From contig NC_085124.1 in assembly GCF_030269925.1 (NCBI RefSeq), positions 5,394,001 to 5,458,000 on the forward strand: 64,000 nucleotides of DNA, given 5' to 3'. The position numbers and the translations under genes were made by a program. Below are positions 44,791-55,262 of this stretch, piece by piece. The notes below the pieces were generated by a model. The model was given only the letters and a program-made list of their open reading frames with translations, was not told the origin of the DNA and did no database searches. Source of the stretch: Bombyx mori. Lineage: Eukaryota > Arthropoda > Insecta > Lepidoptera > Bombycidae. Within the stretch, counting starts at the first letter, position 1; the number at the start of each line of letters is the position of its first letter.

Positions 44791-45123
44791 TTTTACTGGT
44801 GGTAGGACCTCTTGTGAGTCCGCGCGGGTAGGTACCACCGCCCTGCCTATTTCTGCCGCGAAGCAGTAATGCGTTTCGGTTTGAAGGGTGGGGCAGCCGT
44901 TGTAACTATACTGAGATCTTAGAACTTATATCTCAAGGTGGGTGGCGCATTTACGTTGTAGAATGTCCATGAGCTCCAGTAACCACTTAACACCACGTGG
45001 GCTGTGAGCTCGTGGACCCATCTAAGCAATAAAAAAAAAAGATCATGGACAACTGAATTAATCAAATAAATACATATCCAGGTTCAACTGACTGACTTAT
45101 CAAGGCCACTGACTCTAATAACT
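44791..45123 (+). repeat. Inverted relative of the 373-bp array unit (Bm1 plus flank)
   Basis: A plus-strand Bm1 body (44791-45040) is followed by gatcatggacaactgaatta...cactgactctaataact. That is the reverse complement of the array spacer and has the same Bm1/flank junction. This Bm1 keeps the 30-bp block (cccttcaaaccgaaacg...) that the array Bm1 lacks, so it is closer to the ancestral state. Confidence 0.85.
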
Positions 45124-45449
45124 TGACTTTTAGATAATGGGCTTCAAGCATATACTCAAATTATTATAAAGTAAAAATATTACATTCATATAAAAATCGA
45201 ATAGCCTACCTGCGACAGTCGTAGGAGAGCGACTCGTGGCTAAAACTTTTACCTTTGTCAAGTAAATTCAATGCTTCTCTTCCAGGATAACTCATTTACT
45301 CTCAGTACGTGCAGTAATGGAATAACTGGGATGGAATAAATATGTTTGTGGAGTTTACCAACATATTAAATAGAGAAATTTTGCAATTGTTATTTGCTAG
45401 TGAATCGTAAAAGTTTTGAATTTTATTTTATGCCTCTTGTTTTTTTTTA
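45124..45449. other. Unassigned sequence
   Basis: Nothing recognised. Confidence 0.5.
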
Positions 45450-45645
45450 TGATTGAAGGATTACTGGGGGCCCGGATGCCTTTTCAGTTTCAGGACAGGT
45501 AGGCGAGCAAAGGCTCAGCCAGGGGCGCCTCCGAAGAAGATCTAAGAACTCAAGAGCAACTGCTTCGCGAATGAATCTACTACCGGATCGGGATCGCGCC
45601 CACTGAGAAGATCCGTCGAGTAACTCAGCGAGCAGATGCATGGGC
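45450..45645 (-). mobile_element. LINE 3' UTR remnant with hairpin
   Basis: cccactgagaagatccgtcgagtaactcagcga resembles the hairpin block of the Jockey-like UTR; the surrounding sequence is diverged. Confidence 0.55.
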
Positions 45646-45720
45646 TCTTATTGTGCATATTATTATGTGGTTAGTTTCAAATTTTAATCCATACGACGAG
45701 GATATACATATATAATAGAT

Positions 45721-46099
45721 TTTTTTTTATTGCTTAGATTGGTGAACGAGCTCACAGCCCACCTGGTGTTAAGTGGTTACTGGAACCCATAGACATCTAC
45801 AACGTAAATGCGCCATCCACCTTGAGATATAAGTTCTAAGGTTTTAGTATAGTTACAACGGCTACCCCACGGCAGAAATAGGCGGGGTGGTGGTACTTAC
45901 CCGTGCAGACTCACAAGAAGTCCTACCACCAGTAAAGTAGATATTTTAAGTGGTTTTTATTCGTCTAACTTTGACCAAGGCTTTATATACTAATTTAGCA
46001 TTATTAGAGTTATTAGAGTCAGTGGCCTTGATAAGTCAGTCAGTTGAACCTGGATATGTATTTATTTGTATAATTCAGTTGTCCATGATCTCTTTTTTT
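45721..46099 (-). repeat. Array unit 1 (diverged Bm1 plus spacer)
   Basis: Bm1 body with the 30-bp deletion, then agtaaagtagatattttaag and the spacer to catgatctcttttttt. It differs from later units in the Bm1 (gcttagattggtgaac, not gcttatatgggtggac). A 701-bp insertion separates it from unit 2. Confidence 0.92.
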
Positions 46100-46800
46100 G
46101 GAGTTTACTCCTTAAGAATCGATTTACATATATAGGCCCGGGGTATGAAAATTATGGGGACCAAAATCGTACTAGAGAGTATAGCATGTCACACGAAATG
46201 CGTTATGCGCCTGATTGGCTGATGGTGATGCGTGCGCGCGCCAATCAGGAGCCAACGCGCGGCCGCGTTATCGCAGGTGACGCCGGGCTGCTGCGCCGGC
46301 AGTCCGCCACAAAGCCTCGTACTGATCGCGCGTTTCTCTCATTATTGTATTTTCATATATTTGTTAGTCGTTTGTTTTGTGTCTCGTTAATTTGTTAATA
46401 ATCTGTAGTGTATCGTGTTGTCGTAATATAGAACTATTTCTCGTATTGTTTCGTTTAATTTACCGACATCGTTTTGCTTGTGGCCGGACGCCGTTCGGGT
46501 TCGATTCCTGAACGTATCAACTGTTAGTGGGTTGATACCCGAATATAACCCGCTACAAATCATTTATTAATAAAGCTTATTAAATATAAACAATTCCTTC
46601 TATCAGTGAATGGACAACTTATATATTAATTGTAAAAGTGAATTATATAGACTTACTTAATTACCGCATCCACGTGTTCCGCAACTCCCGGATCATTCTC
46701 ACTAGAATACGTAACTTCCATATTTTACTGTATTCAACTGACACAAATTTATATTTATATCCAGTAAACTCCAGTCGTGCGTCGGAGCGGACACACACAC
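46100..46800. mobile_element. 701-bp insertion in the array, possibly a solo LTR
   Basis: The insertion lies between T runs, so its target duplication is ambiguous. It has a GC-rich promoter-like part (46185-46320) with a 10-bp inverted repeat CCTGATTGGC/GCCAATCAGG (46210-46219, 46240-46249), a pair of opposed CCAAT boxes. An AATAAA lies at 46569, and a hairpin gtatcaac/gttgatac near 46516-46540. These resemble an LTR with U3, R and U5, but the ends are not TG...CA and no internal retrotransposon is seen. The identity is inferred. Confidence 0.4.
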
Positions 46801-48573
46801 TTTTTTTTATTGCTTATATGGGTGGACGAGCTCACAGCCCACGTAGTGTTAAGTGGTTACTGGAGCCCATGGACATTCTACAACGTAAATGCGCCACCCA
46901 CCTTGAGATATAAGTTCTAAGATCTCAGTATAGTTACAACGGCTACCCCACGGCAGAAATAGGCGGGGTGGTGGTACTTACCCGTGCAGACTCACAAGAA
47001 GTCCTACCACCAGTAAAGTAGATATTTTAAGTGGTTTTTATTCGTCTAACTTTGACCAAGGCTTTATATACTAATTTAGCATTATTAGAGTTATTAGAGT
47101 CAGTGGCCTTGATAAGTCAGTCAGTTGAACCTGGATATGTATTTATTTGTATAATTCAGTTGTCCATGATCTCTTTTTTTTATTGCTTATATGGGTGGAC
47201 GAGCTCACAGCCCACGTAGTGTTAAGTGGTTACTGGAGCCCATGGACATTCTACAACGTAAATGCGCCACCCACCTTGAGATATAAGTTCTAAGATCTCA
47301 GTATAGTTACAACGGCTACCCCACGGCAGAAATAGGCGGGGTGGTGGTACTTACCCGTGCAGACTCACAAGAAGTCCTACCACCAGTAAAGTAGATATTT
47401 TAAGTGGTTTTTATTCGTCTAACTTTGACCAAGGCTTTATATACTAATTTAGCATTATTAGAGTTATTAGAGTCAGTGGCCTTGATAAGTCAGTCAGTTG
47501 AACCTGGATATGTATTTATTTGTATAATTCAGTTGTCCATGATCTCTTTTTTTTATTGCTTATATGGGTGGACGAGCTCACAGCCCACGTAGTGTTAAGT
47601 GGTTACTGGAGCCCATGGACATTCTACAACGTAAATGCGCCACCCACCTTGAGATATAAGTTCTAAGATCTCAGTATAGTTACAATGGCTGCCCCACGGC
47701 AGAAATAGGCGGGGTGGTGGTACTTACCCGTGCAGACTCACAAGAAGTCCTACCACCAGTAAAGTAGATATTTTAAGTGGTTTTTATTCGTCTAACTTTG
47801 ACCAAGGCTTTATATACTAATTTAGCATTATTAGAGTTATTAGAGTCAGTGGCCTTGATAAGTCAGTCAGTTGAACCTGGATATGTATTTATTTGTATAA
47901 TTCAGTTGTCCATGATCTCTTTTTTTTATTGCTTATATGGGTGGACGAGCTCACAGCCCACGTAGTGTTAAGTGGTTACTGGAGCCCATGGACATTCTAC
48001 AACGTAAATGCGCCACCCACCTTGAGATATAAGTTCTAAGATCTCAGTATAGTTACAATGGCTGCCCCACGGCAGAAATAGGCGGGGTTGTGGTACATAC
48101 CCGTGCAGACTCACAAGAAGTCCTACCACCAGTAAAGTAGATATTTTAAGTGGTTTTTATTCGTCTAACTTTGACCAAGGCTTTATATACTAATTTAGCA
48201 TTATTAGAGTTATTAGAGTCAGTGGCCTTGATAAGTCAGTCAGTTGAACCTGGATATGTATTTATTTGTATAATTCAGTTGTCCATGATCTCTTTTTTTT
48301 ATTGCTTATATGGGTGGACGAGCTCACAGCCCACGTAGTGTTAAGTGGTTACTGGAGCCCATGGACATTCTACAACGTAAATGCGCCACCCACCTTGAGA
48401 TATAAGTTCTAAGATCTCAGTATAGTTACAATGGCTGCCCCACGGCAGAAATAGGCGGGGTTGTGGTACATACCCGTGCAGACTCACAAGAAGTCCTACC
48501 ACCAGTAAAGTAGATATTTTAAGTGGTTTTTATTCGTCTAACTTTGACCAAGGCTTTATATACTAATTTAGCA
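46801..48573 (-). repeat. 373-bp tandem array, units 2-6
   Basis: Four full units (46801, 47174, 47547, 47920) and a partial one (48293-48573). Each is a Bm1 body with the same 30-bp deletion plus a 170-bp spacer. Units are nearly identical. Units 4-6 share atggctgcc, and units 5-6 share gttgtggtacatac, so copies were added stepwise. The identical 62-codon frames in each unit are by-products, not genes. Confidence 0.95.
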
Positions 48574-48811
48574 CTGCCACGTTATTCAGTTTGCAAGTCG
48601 AATGCTTGCTCAGATGTTTGCGAGACATAGTTATATTTTTATTAATTGGACGATACGGGTTTCCAACCCCGGTCTCAAGTAACTACCACCGGATTATCAT
48701 TTCTTCAACATTGGCCTTTAGTATTAACTATAACGCTTACTGCAATTCTTACTTGAGTAATGTGATAATACACCTTATACTCATCACCTTGTCTTTTTCT
48801 GCCTCAAAGTT

Positions 48812-50111
48812 ACCACGAGGTTCGGCAGTAAGAGCAGTAGTTTCGCCGGGACGCCCCCCTGGGACCTGGAGGCGGAAGCGCTCGCTGCGGATTACGCGTG
48901 GCGATGCGATCTTTGCTCCAGGGGGGAGCCGCGTCCTGGCGCGGCGGAAGTTCGAGCGCGGAAGCTTCAATCTCGGCGTGCCGTGCTCGAGGCGTGGTCT
49001 CGCCGCCTGGCGGACCCCGCCTACGGGCGACGGACCGTCGAGGCGATCCGCCCGGTCCTCTCGGACTGGGTGAATCGCGACCGAGGACGTCTCACCTTCC
49101 GAGCGACACAGGTGCTCACGGGACACGGCTGTTTCGGTCGCTACCTGCACCTTGTCGCCCGGAGGGAGCCGACGCCGAAGTGCCACCACTGCAGTGGCTG
49201 CAACGAGGACACGGCGGAGCACACGCTCGCGTACTGCCCCGCTTTCGCGGAGCAGCGCCGCGTCCTCGTTGCAAAAATAGGACCGGACTTGTCGCTTCCG
49301 ACCGTCGTGGCTACGATGCTCGGCAGCGACGAGTCCTGGCAGGCGATGCTCGACTTCTGCGAGTCCACCATCTCGCAGAAGGAGGCGGCGGAACGGGAGA
49401 GGGAGAGCTCTTCTTCCCTCTCGGCGCCGTGCCGCCGCCGTCGGGCCGGGGGTCGGAGGAGGGCGTTTGTCCAGCTCCAGCCCCTATGAGGAGGCAGTCT
49501 CCTCCCGGTGATGGTCACGGGGCGACCTAAGGGGGTTGAGGCTGCGCCGCACGCTACCGTCACTCTAGCGCGCTGGCACCAGGAGGACGGGACGGCGCGT
49601 CGGCGGCTGCGGACTGCGATGCGGTCCGCATTTTCGTCGTCGCTGTCGTCGCCGAACATACTGTTGAAGAGCAACCCGGTCGGCGGTGTATCGCGTTCCG
49701 ACCCGGCAGGCTGGTTCTGGCCCAGCGGGGTATCCCGGAACACCAGCGGCACCGCCCGGGCGGCCTGGTAGGGCCGCCGTACCGCGGAGACCGACGTCGT
49801 TGGTCGTCGACTATCGCCTCGACGACCCGTCGGTCGGGCGTCCTCGGGGTGGCGCCGCGTGTCTGGTTGTAGTGTTGACCGCGGGAACCCCCCTACTCTG
49901 AACGGGTTCTGACCCCGGACGGAGATCGGACGTCGGGTGTAAGAGTGCAGGGGAGTCGTTTAGTGGGTGGGCCCTAAAATCCTTGGGCCCGCGATCTGCT
50001 CTCAACACCTGCAGATCGTTGAGTCTCACATACCCCGCGCGGCCCCTAGGCGCGGGGACCTCGCAGGAGGTTCGGCCCCCGGCCCGAAAAAAAAAAAAAA
50101 AAAAAAAAAAA
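48812..50111 (+). mobile_element. R1-clade LINE 3' end, second family
   Basis: A GC-rich block starting near 48812, with 600 bp of 3' UTR (49490-50086) and a poly(A) at 50087-50111. The protein is close to the 8.9 kb element but the UTR is unrelated, so it is a different family. The target duplication was not found. Confidence 0.9.
48855..49489 (+). pseudogene. R1-clade reverse transcriptase, C-terminal 211 residues
   Basis: The frame starts at AGTPPWDLEAEALAADYAW, continues LEAWSRRLADPAYGRRTVEA and TFRATQVLTGHGCFGRYLH, and has the zinc knuckle CHHCSGCNEDTAEHTLAYC. It ends at 49489. A frame change near 48853 separates it from VRAVV upstream. The polymerase domain is absent. Two extra residues in the knuckle (SG) distinguish it from the first element. 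Confidence 0.92.
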
Positions 50112-50112
50112 G

Positions 50113-50457
50113 TAGTTAAGATTACAGCTGATTCTTCCACTTATGTTTCAGAAGACAGGGGGCATTACAGCAATTATTATCAAAATTTGGTAGATCATGG
50201 CTATATAAAGTTGGGCGGCTTTAATTATAAAACCAATATGACTTTTAGCTTTAGTTCCTTGTAATTTGACTTTGTTAAAACTAATAGTAGACTTCGGCTC
50301 CGCTACTTCTCCTTGTTGGAGTCCGGTCGCATTTAAGCAGAGTTTTATAGTTTTGAACGTGCTTGTGAAACTTTATACCGCAAACAAGAAGTTTACATCC
50401 TAATAGTACTATTCATACTTGCTCCTTTATTTTGAGACTACTGAGATATGTATAATG
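50113..50457. other. Unassigned sequence
   Basis: Nothing recognised. Confidence 0.5.
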
Positions 50458-50624
50458 TATTTTTTTTTATTGCTGTTTCGGGTGAACGAGCTCGTAGCCT
50501 ACCTGGTGTTAGGTGGTTATCGGAGCCCATAGACATTAACGACGTAAAGGCTGCTCCTTAAAAATGACTACTTAAAAATGACTACTTACTAAACCTAACT
50601 TGAGACATGAGTTCTAAAATAATA

Positions 50625-51196
50625 GGTTGGGGAAAAAGTCTTTTCGCATTATAATAGTATGTATGAACTTGTAATAAAATCTCTTTGTCTATCCTATTTA
50701 ATACGCAACAAGGTAATGCTGTGTGTGTGGTGGGATTGGAAGGGCATTATTCATTATGAGCTATTACCACCAGGCAGGACCATCGATTTTGAACTCTACT
50801 GCGAACAACTGATGAGATTAAAGCAAGAAATTGAGAGAAAGCGGCCGGAATTAATCAACAGAAGGGGTGTGGTTTTTCATCATGATAACGCTAGACCTCA
50901 CACATCTTTAGCCGCTCAGCAAAAGTCAAGAGAGCTTGGTTGGGAGGTGTTAATGCATCCGCCGTATAGTCCTGACCTTGCACCTTCAGATTTCCACATG
51001 TTTCGGTCTCTTCAGAATTCTTTAGGCTGTGTCTGGTTAACATCACGAGAGGACTGCCAAAACCAATTGTCGCGGTATTTTGATCAGAAGCCCCAAAATT
51101 TCTATAGCAATGAGATCATGTCCCTACCTACAAGATGGCAAAAAGTTATCGAACAAAATGGTACCTACATACTTCAGTTAAACTTTTTCCCTAACC
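50625..51196 (+). mobile_element. mariner deletion derivative, second family
   Basis: Ends GGTTGGGGAAAAAGTC (left) and GGTTAGGGAAAAAGTT (right, reversed) are next to TA at 50623-50624 and 51197-51198. At 572 bp it is less than half the usual mariner length. Confidence 0.88.
50700..51180 (+). pseudogene. mariner transposase, C-terminal half
   Basis: The frame begins at VMLCVWWDWKGIIHYELLP, carries the second aspartate in FHHDNARPHTS and the third in YSPDLAPSDFHMF (34 residues apart), and ends WQKVIEQNGTYIL. The DNA-binding half and the first catalytic aspartate are deleted, so it is inactive. The sequence is unlike the 4.5 kb mariner. Confidence 0.92.
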
Positions 51197-51312
51197 TATT
51201 ACAACAGCTGCCTTACCCTTCCTACCGGAACACATTACTGCTTCACGGCAGGAATAGGTAGAGTGTTTGTACCTACCCGTGCGTGATCACAAGATGCTCT
51301 ACCAGCAAAATA

Positions 51313-52470
51313 CTAGTATTGAAATATCTTTGTATTTTAGCAGGAAAATTATAATGACAGCATTAACAACTTATTTGAAATGAATGAACGGGATCTATAA
51401 TGACGATTTAAATTCTGCGTACGTGGAATAAGCGGTGTGAAGTAGTGATTTCAACAACATCACGATGTCGAATATGATGACTTTAAATTTGAGATCTATA
51501 TCTTTTGTCAATGGAATTGGATTATTTGCAAATTAGACTAACTTATAATTTCTTATATTTTATATGACATTGGAAAATTTTTTTTATTAGATTTGATTCA
51601 ATAAAAAAGCCCTTATACTTACATTTTACAATATGTTTTAATAACATACTGTAAGCATATTGTAATTATGTTTATAATTACTGACGCGACAGCCCGAAAA
51701 AACTCCACAAAAAATAACTATTATGCCAGGGTTTTCTCTTGTAGAGTTCTGCATATTTTGTTGAAGTGTAGTTAGGTTGGGATTTCAAGTGTCATTTTGA
51801 ACAAACGCGTACAAACTACTGCTGTCTGAAAGTATGTATATATGTGTGCTCATAAAGGAATAACTTTACACCGCAACACTAGAGCTCACAGAGGAGTTCT
51901 TGTTTAAGCCTTTTTAGCCTTATTCTGCAAATTAAAAGTAACAATGTAAAATAAACCATTTTACCGTTCAATCTTTTTAATGTTATTTTATTATCTTAAT
52001 TGAATTCAAATCAATGCTATTATTTAATTCATTTCAAAATAAGACTCGTCAAATGCTTCTTGTTTTAAAACCGCGCTAATCATGATAATGCATGAAATTT
52101 TTCTACAATAGCTTAAACTGTATTCGTGTCTTTCCTTGTGTTTGAAGTTGGCAGTCAATGCAAAACAAATAACGCGTTGTAATTATTTATAGGCTAAATA
52201 TAGGTACATATCACTTAAATCAGGCAATGTTATAAATTTGAAAATTTAGTAATAGCTTTGATATTTTCAGTACTACAGCTCAATGCATTTTTAACAGATA
52301 TTCTAGTATTGTAAACATTCTTGAACATACACAATTAGTTACTGTGCTTGAGTCGACTTGACGAGAGGAAAGGCAAGAGCGGCGGTCACCGACTCCAAAT
52401 ATAACAATAATTGTAACTACATTATATTATTATCGTTACATTAAGTTAGAGAAGAAAACGCAATTATTTT
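51313..52470. other. Unassigned AT-rich sequence
   Basis: No gene or repeat recognised. Confidence 0.5.
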
Positions 52471-52545
52471 GGAACGAAGTTCCTTATGGGACGATGCGTA
52501 GGGGTACCCTAACCGGGAAAAAACGGCCGTAACGTAAGATTTTAT
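52471..52545 (+). repeat. MITE-like dispersed repeat, truncated copy 4
   Basis: GGAACGAAGTTCCTTAT to cgtaacgtaagatttta, only the first 75 bp of the family. Confidence 0.75.
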
Positions 52546-53465
52546 GTTTGCTACCTCATAACTTTTGACTAGGTGAATCGATTTTGATGATTCTTTTTTA
52601 TTAGAACGCTGATGCTTTTCGTGTAGTCTCATTTCAATTTAGTCCAGTTCTGATAATGGTATCCATGAGAAAACCATATAAGCCTTAAATTTGTATTTAG
52701 TACGTGCGCGACCAATAGTTAAATAACTCAATATCACGCCAACCGATTTCGATGATTATTGTTTTTAGTGCATATTCATTTGTTTTGGAATAGTTTTTTC
52801 TGAAGGCGATTTTTTTTTGTTTTGTTAAAAAAATTGTTTATTATAAATAAACACTTAAATCGTTTCCCAACTTTCATAAAAAAATATCTCCGTAGGTTAA
52901 AGGACAAATATAGACAGACTTGTGAATTTTTGTGAAATATGATAATACAATTGACCGACCGTTTCTCAAAGCTTATGTCATCATAACTTAGTAAAGTAAT
53001 GAATTATTGTCAATAAAATAGCTGCATGTGGCAAAGAATGCCACGAATGTTAGCCCTTAAAGGACAAAGTTTGAGAGCGTGTAGTCGGTGTCTAAACTGC
53101 CAATAAATTGTATCCACCCTCTTTTCTTTTCCTTGCTAAAATATTTTCGCTCTACCTAATGTATTTTTTATATTATGCTTATCTTCTATGGTTAACTTAA
53201 GTTAACTGGGTCAGTAGGTAAACGGTGTTGAAGTAAGATGATTTCTTTTCCCTGATACGCATCAGTGTTTGGAATTGTGTAAATGATGATGAACCTTAAA
53301 AAAAATCTGTCACCGTAACTTTGAGAATCTGATCAATTGAGGGCTGAAGCATAGAAATACAATTTTGATTTTCATTTACATCGAAAGAAGTACATTTTGT
53401 ATATAGGGAGAATAACATAAATATGCCTTTATTTCATTATTTTCAACACTGGGTAACGGGTATTT
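52546..53465. other. Unassigned; part shared with 13.8 kb
   Basis: gactaggtgaatcgattttg and gatgattctttttta near 52568-52600 recall 13790-13830, an old repeat of unknown class. The rest is AT-rich. Confidence 0.4.
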
Positions 53466-53627
53466 ATATATATTTTTTTTTTGTCGTTAAGATGGGTGGA
53501 CGAACTCACAGCACACCTGGTGCTAAGTGGTTACTGGAGCCCATAGACATCTACAACGTAAATGCGCCGCCCAACTTGAGATATAAGTTCTAAGATCTCA
53601 GTATAATCCTTACAACGGCTTGTTTGG
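53466..53627 (-). mobile_element. Bm1 SINE, 3' part
   Basis: ttttttttttgtcgttaagatggg to ctcagtataatccttacaacggct. Confidence 0.87.
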
Positions 53628-54107
53628 ATTATGTCGCGACCAAAAATGGCTGAAAAGGGCAATAAGTAACTGAACAAAGTAGCACGTATACATTCTAATC
53701 AAATGTAAATAAACTACGATAAAACAGTTTTTCCGCCACCTATTATTACAAACAACAGAAACTATTGAACATCGTGAAACTATTCGTTTGCTTGAATTTC
53801 GGTAACATTACAGAGTTAAATAAACAGGGTTACGATTGAATACGTATTCGTTCGTCATCAGTGAAACATTCAAAACTAATTATACCTATTATTCCTCGAG
53901 CGGTTCAAGTATACAGATTCTCCGATATAATGAATATTGAGACACGCGAGAAACACTAAATAATTTCCAGTAACACAAAGCACCAAATTTTCACTGAAAG
54001 ACGCTTGAGTCGCTCATTTCTAACAAACAGCAAAGGAAAATATGACCTTGTAGTGAAGGTTGAAGCGGAAATGAGCTCCCGTTCACGAGCTGTCGTACTG
54101 AACTTAC
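53628..54107. other. Sequence downstream of the candidate first exon
   Basis: Intronic if the exon at 54108 is real; otherwise unassigned. Confidence 0.4.
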
Positions 54108-54134
54108 CTTGAAGACATTAAGGTCAATACTCAT
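54108..54134 (-). CDS. TMEM151: Candidate first coding exon of the TMEM151-like gene
   Basis: On the minus strand an ATG opens nine codons (MSIDLNVFK) that end in AAG directly followed by GTAAGTT, an excellent donor. The junction is phase 0, as exon A requires. A stop lies in frame immediately upstream of the local sequence, consistent with 5' UTR or with a splice acceptor (TTTTGTATAG) just before it. Known family members have a short, poorly conserved N-terminus before the QQSL motif, so similarity cannot confirm this. If real, the intron to exon A is about 32 kb. This is an inference from splice signals and phase only. Confidence 0.35.
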
Positions 54135-54195
54135 CCACACGACCTATACAAAACCGATGAATACACCATGACATATAATTAAAAGTATTGTTTGT

Positions 54196-54390
54196 GAATT
54201 TCTGCCGTGTAGCAGTAATACGTTTCGGTTTGAAGGTTGGGGCAGCCGTTGTAACTATACTTGAGACCTTAGATCTTATATCTCAAGGTGAGTGGCGCAT
54301 TTACGTTGTAGATGTCTATGGACTCCAGTAACCACTTAACACCAGGTGGGCTGTGTGCTCGTCCACTCATATAAGCAATAAAAAAAAACT
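54196..54390 (+). mobile_element. Bm1 SINE, 3' part
   Basis: tttctgccgtgtagcagtaa to catataagcaataaaaaaaa. Confidence 0.9.
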
Positions 54391-54774
54391 TGCAAGTGAA
54401 TCGAAATTTGGCAGACTTAAATATTCAGATTTGTTTTTCAACAGGTTTAAAATATTCGAATCAGTTTTTGTTATCTTCTGTCGTGTGTAAAGTTTCTAAA
54501 ATATTCGGGCGATTCGAATAATTTCACGTTCGGGACAACACTGAATTGCAAATTATGGATTTTGGGAACAAGGTCAAGCGTAAAATTCAGTTTCGGTTTG
54601 AATAATTAATTGTAAGGTAATGTAATGTCACGTAAACATACCAACCTATATGTTGAGAATTTATCACAAATTAGCTATAATTAATGCCTTCATATGCAGG
54701 TTATTTGGGCAAGGTTATATTTTCGGTGGGTAGAGAGAGATATATAGAGTTATTGAGCTTTGTTCATTTTTTTT
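54391..54774. other. Unassigned sequence
   Basis: AT-rich; upstream of the candidate first exon on the minus strand, but no promoter motif stands out. Confidence 0.4.
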
Positions 54775-55146
54775 GGAGCGAAGTTCCTTATGATACGTTG
54801 CGGAGGGGTACCCTAACCGGGAAAGAAACGTCCGTAACGTAAGATTTTTATAAGTAATGCACAAAGTGTACGACTTAACTTTGTAATAACGTACAAAAAA
54901 TAACATCTTTTTTTATCATTCATTGACCACGATCTCAGAGCGTTCGTTTGCGCAATACACTAAATCTTATGCAAACAACCGTGAATGAAGTGTACCACAA
55001 TAAGTTCGCACTTTACCGAATGACGTTGGCTTATTGCGAAACCTCCAGTTTTATTTTCTTTATACCTCGAATACAACTTAAAATTAATATTTTTATAATA
55101 AGGAACTTCGTACCTATCCGGTGTCCCACGACATCACATATCTTTT
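54775..55146 (+). repeat. MITE-like dispersed repeat, copy 3
   Basis: Complete copy of the family described at 8480-8849, same order of ends; tail directly abuts a LINE UTR. Confidence 0.78.
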
Positions 55147-55262
55147 TTTTTGTTGCTGTTTAAGCAGACGATCATACGGCCCACCTGATGGTAAGTGGTT
55201 ACCGTCGCTCATGGACGTCAGCAATGCCAGGGGCAGAGCCACGCCGCTACCTACCGTTAAAT
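55147..55262 (-). mobile_element. LINE 3' UTR fragment (RLWNELP family)
   Basis: T run, gctgtttaagcagacgatcat and gccacgccgctacctacc. Confidence 0.8.

Larger units (their letters stand above)
50458..51312 (-). mobile_element. Decayed Bm1 split by a mariner
   Basis: Left part ttttttttattgctgtttcgggtgaac to gagacatgagttctaaaa; right part cagctgccttacccttcctaccgg to aagatgctctaccag. The mariner 50625-51196 lies between. Confidence 0.8.

Noticed and set aside
46100..46120. Inverted ggagtttact / agtaaactcc as terminal repeats of the 701-bp insert
   Set aside because: The right-hand match lies about 30 bases inside the insert border, so it may be chance.
45950..48338. Repeated identical 61-62 codon frames as a gene family
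   Set aside because: They are copies of one array spacer and run into the Bm1 body; they have no coding signature of their own.
48591..49771. Additional long frames on both strands over the second R1 element
   Set aside because: GC-rich DNA has few stops; only the frame with LEAWSRRLADP and the zinc knuckle matches a known protein.
54948..55163. 71-codon frame as a host gene
   Set aside because: It is part of a dispersed repeat, with relatives at 8465-8677 and 41689-41883.
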